Below are positions 56,231 through 64,000 of a stretch of 64,000 nt of DNA, in pieces. Numbering within the stretch: position 1 is the stretch's first letter; every line of letters starts with the position of its first letter. The stretch comes from Piper betle (lineage: Eukaryota; Streptophyta; Magnoliopsida; Piperales; Piperaceae). The stretch covers positions 1-64,000 of the forward strand of contig JAURVB010013199.1 in assembly GCA_033002965.1 (NCBI GenBank), in the 5' to 3' direction. The position numbers and the translations under genes were made by a program. The notes under the pieces are model-generated. The model was not told the DNA's origin. It searched no databases and saw only the letters and a program-made list of their open reading frames with translations.

Positions 56231-58138
56231 TTTTGGTTGAAAACAGGGGAGACACGGTTACAGAAGGAAACAATGTGTACAAGTTTTAAATTTTTTATAC
56301 AAGGCGACCGGTAAATCTATTGAATATTTTACATCTTTCTTTTTCTTCTTCTTTCTTTTCTTTTTTTTTTTAATATTTTTGTGAGTTGAGTGTACATGAC
56401 TAGTTAGTAGCTCCTTGGCTTTCTGAACTTATAATGCGGAGGCATAATGTGTACATACGTACTTGGAGCATGCGTACTTATTTGGTCTGGAAGATAAAAT
56501 TACTTGGAACTGTTTAAGTAATACAAAATAAATAAAAAAATGAACGTGAGAAAAAAAATCATTTTTTTCTTTTATTTTCTTAGATTGTTTTGTTAGAAAG
56601 AAAGAAAAATTGATATAGCATTATTCACACTCTCTCATTCATTTGTATTTTTTATGGAAAAATAGATGTTGCAGAATTTTCCGTCATAAAGAAACATAAA
56701 TTTATTTACTTACACTTTTTTTCTTCTTCCAGGCCCAAACAACATTTTTTTTAAGTAGAGGATATTATTTATTATGGGGGTGTATTTAAGAAGATTTGAG
56801 CATTACCCTAAATGGCTAGTTAGATACTTAGACATTGTCAGAATATCAAGGTCACAGTTTATATATATTTTGGATATGGAAATATATTTTTAATAGTTTT
56901 TGTCAACTAACTTCAATATTTGTTTATATGGAAAAAAAATTGGATATATATGTTAAAGCTGAGAAATTTATTACATTATTATTTATTAATAATGGCAAAA
57001 AAAGTCATAAATATGTGCCGACTCTTCTTAATTTGGGAAGGACTCGAACAACGCGTGCACGATCCGAGACAAAAGAAAGATTCAAACAACGTGAATTTAC
57101 AAGTACGCCCCCATATTTTATTACTTAATAATTGGTAAACGCACCAACCAAAATTGACCAAGACTTGAGACATGCCTAAGTTCTTACATGTAGAAAACTA
57201 CCCAATAAAAAAACTGGATTAGGAGGTTTGAATGCCCTTCCTTCATTTCCTACCAAACTTTTCCAAAACTATATTGATAAAACCAAATTGAATCGAATTA
57301 ATTGAAAATATTAAAGTTTTTTAAAATACTTTAAATTTTAAATTTTTGTTTGATTATTATAAAATTATTTTATGTCTCTAATACGATATATATATATATA
57401 TATGTGTGTGTGTGCGCGCGCGCGCGCATGTGTTTAACATTATTTACGAAATGACTATATTTATTAGAATAATGATAAAATTTTGATTAAATAATTAAAC
57501 TTTTTTTTATAAGTGCAACATAAAATAGAGTTTGGTCGTTGAGCTTGAAAATAAGGTGATAGTTCCCGCTTCCCATCCTAGTCGGGGACTAAATCGGAGA
57601 CCATGTACATGGGGGAGAGGGTGTAGATAGTCTTCTTTTGTTGTAAGATCCTTTAATTTAATCTCACGTTAATACCTAGTAAGAAGACATTCTGTTTATA
57701 AGTGAGAATAAATTATAAATCTTTAATTTGGGTTAACTATTTAAAAAAAATAACTTAAGTTCATTATATTGTAATTTGGGTTAAGGCATTACAAATAGTT
57801 TCAGAGCAATCTGATTATGTATTAGATGATGGGCTAAACTAAAGACGTTGGTTTAAGCTGTCGATCATAGGCCAAAAAAAGTCGTAAATTAGGGTTAGTA
57901 ATAAGGAATTTTGAGGATAAAATTTCTTAAGGTGGGTAGATTGTGAGATCCTTCTGACCTAAAGAGTAGATTATAGAACTTTAATTTATATTAATTATTT
58001 TTAAAAAATAATTTAAACCTATTATATTGGAATTGGGCCGGGTAAGGCCCTGGTCAATAGATTCGTTGCCGCTAATGTTTCAACGATAACAACCCCCATG
58101 TATATTTATTGTTGTTCCTCCGTGGAGCATCCCCGTCC
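56231..58138. other. Spacer between the receptor kinase and its pseudogene
   Basis: AT-rich DNA without a gene. It contains the alternating microsatellite at 57385-57432 and repeat-like text at 57540-58030 (GTGAGATCCTTCTGACC, ATTGGAATTGGGCCGGGTAAGG) of unknown family. Confidence 0.45.
57385..57432. repeat. Compound alternating purine-pyrimidine tract (AT)n(GT)n(GC)n
   Basis: An uninterrupted alternation of TA, then TG, then CG dinucleotides, ending CATGTG, about 48 bp long. Alternating CG/TG runs are the classic Z-DNA-forming pattern. Confidence 0.9.
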
Positions 58139-61100
58139 ATGAAATTGGGATTGGAATTGGATGGTGGGGGTTGGGTGGCCCTCTCCGCGGCTTCCGTCCT
58201 TCTATGGCATCTTGCCATTTCTGCCGGAGAAGGTACCTTTGTAACACCCCAAATCTGGTTCACACTCATGAACCAAACCGGCATGTTACAGGCCCCGGTT
58301 AGGTCGGCTAACCCGAACCTAACTCGTACGGATCCAATCTCGGCGTCTTAAGATGAAGATCCAACTTGCTATATGTATGTATGAATGCATAAAACCCTAA
58401 CAGGATACTACATGGATGACATGCAACCAATTTTCACATCAACACAATTACAATCAAAATTAGTAAAAATTCTAAAACGAAAGGGACAGAATTTCCCCTA
58501 AAAATGCAATTAGGGGCCACCCTGTCAAAATCATATATTCAAACATATATACGCATAACAACAATAATAGTCACACAAACTTCTAATCTGCTATTTTCAT
58601 CATTCTCTGAACTTTGGGTCCTAACCCATCACACTTTTACTGCGCTACTATGATCATTTCATTTCATGTCATTGTCATGCCTCAAATATTCAATCATAGC
58701 ATGTTTATAAAATAACATCATAAACAAAACATTAAACATTTCATCACCCAATGTGTGTGTGCAGAAGACCTTATTACTCCTCTGTCCTGGCCGGCACATC
58801 CATCTCGTGCTTATCACCTAAATATAGTATAAAAACACGTCATTAACAAGTGTTACTGGTCTGGAAAATAAAATAACTATAACAAGCTGGCTATGAGAGC
58901 AAACTCTCATATGAAAAAAACAACACCTACTCCACGTGAACACTCTGAAGGGCACTACTGAGGAGCCACTGGGCTGCAGACCCGGTAGCATCCCGAACTT
59001 ACTGATCTGCTTCTGGTACTATGCCGCTCTCGGCACTTCTTTTTCAGTACTTCTCGTGAAACTTTATCCTAAGCCCTCTCCTTACCTCCATATTTCTCCT
59101 GGCCTTGAGCACGAAGGCCAAGTACTCTCAGGCAGTCGCTTTTAGTACCCTTTGAACCACAAGTCCGGACATGCGCTGTACTTAACAGTACCCGTAAACC
59201 TCCACGTTCTCCGAGTGTGAGGAACTCAAATGCGGAGTTGTCAGGATCCCTCGGGAATGGAACAGTCCGCCGGCACTAATCCAGAGCCCGCTTTGACTGT
59301 CACGGCATCCTCTGCATGGTACGTGCAGTCGGTCTCCCCATCTCTCGTCTCACTGAAAACGCGAAAACTACATATATATAGGGCTGGGTAGGGATTTATA
59401 TAATAGGCCCGAAGGCAACTTCTGGTGGATCTTGTTTTCAAAATCATCCTCGAGGGATCTCATCCTCGAGGGGTTATTAATCCGGAAAATGTTCGGTTAA
59501 ATGGCCCGAGTTAAGTGGGATCCGATAAAACGCTACTTAACCTGTCCTGCAGGCAATAAAACAAACATACAATAGAAAAAGGGTAAAATAGACGAGTCCT
59601 AAACGGACCTGGTAGAAGCTCCAAGCGTGTCATCACGCCTAGGTGGCGAGCTCCTACTCCGTACCTACACATCAAAACTAAATACTAACGCCCACTAACT
59701 ACATGATGCATCAAAATCAATGAATCACACACAACACCATCATCATCCATCACAATGACCAATCAAATAATCATAAAAGTAAATAATCCTAACTCATCCT
59801 ATTCATACCAATTTTACTGTGTTTTTATAAGTTATCTCATGATCACTTATCATGCTGAGACTCGATCTATCTCATTAAATCACTTACTATTCATTCACTA
59901 ACAATCTCATCAAGCACATCTTTACTTTATTCATGGTCAAGACATTAATCATGATAATTAATCAACCCTAGCATGTTATGCTAACAATTATCATCAATTT
60001 TAAATAAATCAATCGGAGGTAATTATACCTCACATCGTCGGCAATCGGCGACGACTAGGGTTCCGTCGCGCGTCTCGGAGGTCAAATTTGGCGCTCATCG
60101 GCGTCCGAAGCTCGATCGGGCTCCACTAGGAAGATCCGGTGAATCCCAGAAATTCCAATTTTCCGGCGACTTTCGGTGGTTTTCCGGCGACTTATGGTGG
60201 TTTTCCGGCGACAATCACCGGCGGCGTCTACTGGTCAGAAAGGGGTTGTGTTGGGTACCCTCGGAACTGGCTCGGCGACCCCAACTCATCTATGACCTCA
60301 GCGTGGCCAATGGAGGCGGCGGCTCGCCGAAAAATGGCAAAACAGAGCCGGCGGCGATGGGCCACTAGATCCGGCAAACCACGGCAGTTATGGCCTCCGT
60401 TCCAGTCGGGGAAGGTCGCTGGAAGGCTGAGGGTGCTGAGGCGACCGATCGATCGCGGCGGCGCTGGTCGCCGGCGGTGGAATCGGCGACGGAAGTGCAA
60501 CGCGGGCGCGGCGTCGCGGCGTGGCTTCCTCTCGTCGCGGCGGTCCGATGAGGGCCGGACCTAGTCGGGGCGGCAGGGCAACGCCGTGGCCGGGCTGGGC
60601 GGCGTCGATCGGCGGCCAGGCGGCGTCGGCCGTGGTGGCGGTGGTGCGCGAACAGGGGCGGCGCGGCGAGGGTTTGGGGAAGAAAAGAAGGGTGCGGGGG
60701 CGTGTGGTGGCAAAGTCGTAAATATTACTTGACTCGTCTCCGACTCAAGTCAAAAATAATATTTAAGTCGTAAAAAAATTCCAGAAAAATATGGGAAAAA
60801 TCCCATAAAATCAAACAATACCAAAAAATCATAATGATATGCTATAGAACTATCAACCCACCCAAAATGCCCATAACGCGTCTTAACGCGGGTAACAGCT
60901 TAAAACTAATTCTACGATCCATTATATATCATAATCAAAAAAATGAACTGCATACTCTCATATATTCTGATAACTCATTCTTTTCTGCTGTGTTCATGAC
61001 GTTATCATCATATACTTAGGTACACATGACCCTTATGGCTCATACACGAGACCGGCGTCGGCTCAGTACACGTGTTCTGAAACTGACTCGACTCGAAAAT

Positions 61101-61805
61101 AACGGTCGAACCGACCGGTTCTGAATATAAAACCCTGACTCGAATCATGTGTTTTACAACCTTGGCTGTTGGAGAGAGGATACGCGCCAACCAGACGCTC
61201 AACTCCTCCGATGGCACCTTCGCCATGGGCTTCTTCGACTCCGGCCACTCCACCCACCACCTCTTCCACCTCGCCGTCTAGTACGCCCGTATCCCCAGCC
61301 AGATGGTCGTATGGGTGGCCTACCGCAACTCTTCCTTGACCGACCCCGACTGTGGCGGCACCACTATTGATGCTGACAGCAACCTCGTTGTCGTTCGCGA
61401 AAAATCGACAGTGGTATGGTCGTCCGGACTGGATGCTCTAGGGGGGACGAATGGAGTGGTTGAGGAAAGCAGCAACCTTGAGGAAGGATTGTTTGGCAAA
61501 GCTTCGATTTTCCGTCGACACTTTGAACCACAGGGAAGGCTGGTCTTGTAAAGTGGCCCCCGCAACCCTCCTCCTCGGGAAGACTACTTTGGGCCGGACC
61601 TCGCCTGGCTAGCGCAGTTCATCGTCTCGACGGCGGCAGTGCGGAGGTGGAGGAGCGCCTTGGGGTTTCGGGTGTCCAATGGGATGACGCCTTCTTTGAA
61701 GGATGTGGCCATGTATCTCACTGTTACCTCCTCTAGGGGAAGATAACATAAGGACCGTCTCCACCTCCAACGCGTCGATGGTGTGGAAATGCGCCTCAAG
61801 AGTAC
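58139..61805 (+). pseudogene. S-domain receptor kinase pseudogene, exon 1 split by a solo LTR
   Basis: The left part (58139-58239) opens with an ATG and a hydrophobic leader ending AISAGEGT. After the LTR (58240-61158) and its ACCTT duplication the same frame resumes as LAVGERIRANQTLNSSDGTF, matching the start of the B-lectin domain of the gene at 52726. Decay is evident: TAG at 61279-61281 where the intact gene has Trp in LAVWY; a frame change near 61480-61510; stops near 61550 and 61745. Readable later pieces include DYFGPDLAW, VRRWRSA and MYLTVTSS. It stops near 61805 against another LTR, so PAN, transmembrane and kinase regions are absent. It is on the same strand as the intact gene, indicating an old tandem duplicate. 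Confidence 0.88.
58240..61158 (-). mobile_element. Solo LTR of Tekay/Del-like family (minus), 2919 bp, target duplication ACCTT
   Basis: Starts TGTAACACCCCAAATCTGGT and ends CGAATCATGTGTTTTACA in plus coordinates. ACCTT flanks it at 58235-58239 and 61159-61163. It is full length relative to the 13525 copy and similar to it throughout, with the GC-rich tract at 60050-60715, the TTGACTCG-type module at 60728-60754 and the terminal palindrome at 61125-61156. It lies within exon 1 of the receptor kinase pseudogene. Confidence 0.92.
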
Positions 61806-61824
61806 GTTAGTTTCCGCTTGAAAA

Positions 61825-64000
61825 TTGAATCGGCATGTTATAAACTTCTGTTAAGTCGGCTAATCTAAATTTAACTCATATAGATCTAATTTCGGTGTCT
61901 TAAAGTAAAAATACGACTCGCTAACACGAATGAATGTTTAGAATAATAATATGATATTATATAATGATATGTAATTCTAAAAGTGTAATTACGGGTCACC
62001 CTGTCAGTCAAAATCAATATATGTAAATATATATTTATATATTAACAATTTCATTCACTCAGAATCTAATATACTGTATATTCATTCTGAAGTTTTTGAA
62101 GTTTCGGTCTCAACCCACTTATGCAATCTATTTATGTTTCACATCATATTGTCATATCTCAGTAATTGATTACATCATATCATTATGTTCACATCATATT
62201 ATCATGTCTTAGCAATTAATTACATCATTCTAAATGTAATAGAATTATAAACAAAATGATAACCACTCTATCGATTGACATATGAACACGCGACATCAGT
62301 GCTCCTTCGTCTAAGATGGCACATCCAACTCGTGATTGTCACCTACATATAGTATAAAAATGTCAGTAACAAGCGTTACTAGTCCAAAATATAACTACAA
62401 CAAATTGGCTATAAGAGCAAATTCTCATATGAAAAAAAACAATCGTTTACTCGTGAACACTTTGAAAGGCACCTGGTGAGGAGCCACTACGTTACAGACC
62501 CGGTAGCATCCCAAACTGTTTGCTTTACTGATGCCTCTCTCGGCATTTTTCTCTAGTCCTTCGGGACTATATATATATCCTAAGCCCTCTCTTTACCTCC
62601 ATAATTATCTTGGCCTCTCTCGCCTTTAGTATCCTTTGAACCACAAGTCTGGATATGCGCTGTACTTGACAGTACTCGTAAACCTCCACGTTCTCCATGT
62701 GTGAGGAACTCAAATACGGAGTTGTCAGGATCCCTCGAGAATGGAACAATCCGCTTACTAATCTAGAGCCCGCTTTGACTGTCACGACATTCGCTTATGA
62801 TACGCACAGTCAGTTTTCCCATCTCTCATCTTACAGAAAACTCGATAAAATTACATATAGATAGGCCTGAGAAGGGATTTATATAATAGGCCCAAAGGCA
62901 ACGTTTGGTGGATCTTGTTTTTAAAATCATCCTCGACGGATCTCATCCTTGAGGGTTTATTAATCTGGAAAACTATTTGGCTAAAAGGCCCAAGTTAAGT
63001 GGGATCAAATAAAACGTCACTTAACCCGTCTTGCAAGCATTAAAACAAATATACAATAGAATAGAGTAAAATAGAGATAGTCTTAAACGGACTTGATAGT
63101 AGCTCCAAGCGTGTCATCGCGCTTAGGCAGCGAGCTCCTACTCCATACCTACACATCAAAACTAAATACTAACGCCCGCTAACTAAATGATGCATTAACT
63201 CGACATGACCAATACACACTCACAATACAACCAACATCAATCAACAATCAAATAATTATAATATGAAAGTAATTCTAACTCATCCTATTCATACCAATTT
63301 TACTGTATTTTTACATCATACTCGATTAGCATGCTCATATACACTTTATCTCATTAGATCACTTATCGTCCATGCACTATTAATCACATCATATAACTTA
63401 TCACTTCATCCATAATTAGTCATTATCATGATAATTAATGAGTTCTAACATGCTATGCTAGAAATCAGCAATTTTAAATAATTAACTCAGAGGTAATTAT
63501 ACCTCACGTCATCGTTAATCGACGACAGCTAGGGTTTCGTTGCGTGTCTCGGAGCTCAAATTCGATGCTTGTCTGGGTCCGAAGTTCGATCCGGATCGAC
63601 TGGAGGAGCTTCGCGCAAGATCCGACGAATTTTCTTGCATGTTTCAGCAGTTTTCCGGCTGTCTCCAGTGGTTTTCTGGCAACTTTCGGCGGTTTTCCGG
63701 TAGCCGTCGTTGGCGGCATTTGCTGGCGGAATAAGGTTGTATTGGGTACCATTGGCACCGGCTCGGCGGGCCCGACTCATCTACGACCTCAATGTGGTAG
63801 GCGGAGGTGGCGGCTCGCCGAAAAATGGTTGAAACAGAATGATGGCGATGGTATGTGGCTAGATCCGGCCTCCAGTCGGAGAGGCTCGTGGGTTGGTCGA
63901 AGGTGCTGAAGCGACCACCTGATTGTGGCGGCGATAGTCACCGGCGAAGGAATCGGTGATGCGAGCGCATCGCTAGGCGTGGTGATCCCGGTGTCGTGGA
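61825..64000 (-). mobile_element. Chromovirus LTR (minus), incomplete at both ends
   Basis: LTR text begins at about CGGCATGTTATAAACTTCTG, lacking the terminal ~40 bp, and follows the 58240 copy in order up to the GC-rich tract, where the window ends. It abuts the broken 3' end of the receptor kinase pseudogene. Whether it is solo or part of a longer element cannot be told from this window. Confidence 0.8.

Overview
This is nuclear DNA from a flowering plant. The genes have several short exons with GT-AG introns and belong to plant families: a class III secretory peroxidase, an S-domain (G-type lectin) receptor kinase, an intronless inositol polyphosphate multikinase and a plant CK2 alpha. 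The GC-rich first exon of the receptor kinase and the GC-rich intronless kinase in an AT-rich background lean towards a monocot, but the species cannot be named from the sequence. No prokaryotic operon, CRISPR array, rRNA or functional tRNA gene was seen.

Genes. Five protein-coding loci and one broken locus are supported: CK2 alpha (minus, 4616-7884, ten exons, two apparent one-base losses); IPK2 (plus, 31492-32409); a plant-specific protein with an LHxLHRLYxxQ motif (minus, 33016-33981, 5' end unresolved, convergent with IPK2); a class III peroxidase (plus, 36802-38202, four exons); an S-domain receptor kinase (plus, 52726-56230, seven exons, intact); and a neighbouring S-domain receptor kinase pseudogene (58139-61805), whose first exon is split by a retrotransposon LTR. 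They encode unrelated functions (signalling kinases, inositol phosphate metabolism, cell-wall redox), so no pathway cluster is evident. The only functional link is the receptor kinase and its dead paralogue.

Mobile DNA makes up more than half of the window. The dominant family is a 2.8-3.1 kb LTR that starts TGTAAAACCC, ends GGTGTTACA and in one place is followed by an initiator-Met-type primer binding site. This fits a Tekay/Del-like Ty3/gypsy chromovirus. Four copies are solo LTRs with exact 5-bp target duplications (CATCA, GTACG, AAAAT, ACCTT), often nested in older copies of the same family. A second gypsy family of Athila/Tat type left a 1.1 kb LTR, a solo LTR and a decayed gag (17335-23362). 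There is also a 669-bp solo LTR with terminal TGTTCG/CGAACA. DNA transposons are hAT-type elements of three families (239-849 and 1924-3209; 9182-10403 and 24053-26040; 11026-11948 and 51517-52285) and a Mutator-like element with a 9-bp duplication (43724-49974) that contains nested LTRs.

The least conventional signal is a shared module: a T-rich stretch, then a hairpin with TTGACTCGAG / CTCGAGTCAA-type arms, then a GC-rich tract. It occurs inside the chromovirus LTR and inside two unrelated hAT families. In one family the captured LTR piece includes the LTR terminus. The LTR terminus itself is a long palindrome on the same TGACTCGAGTCA core.
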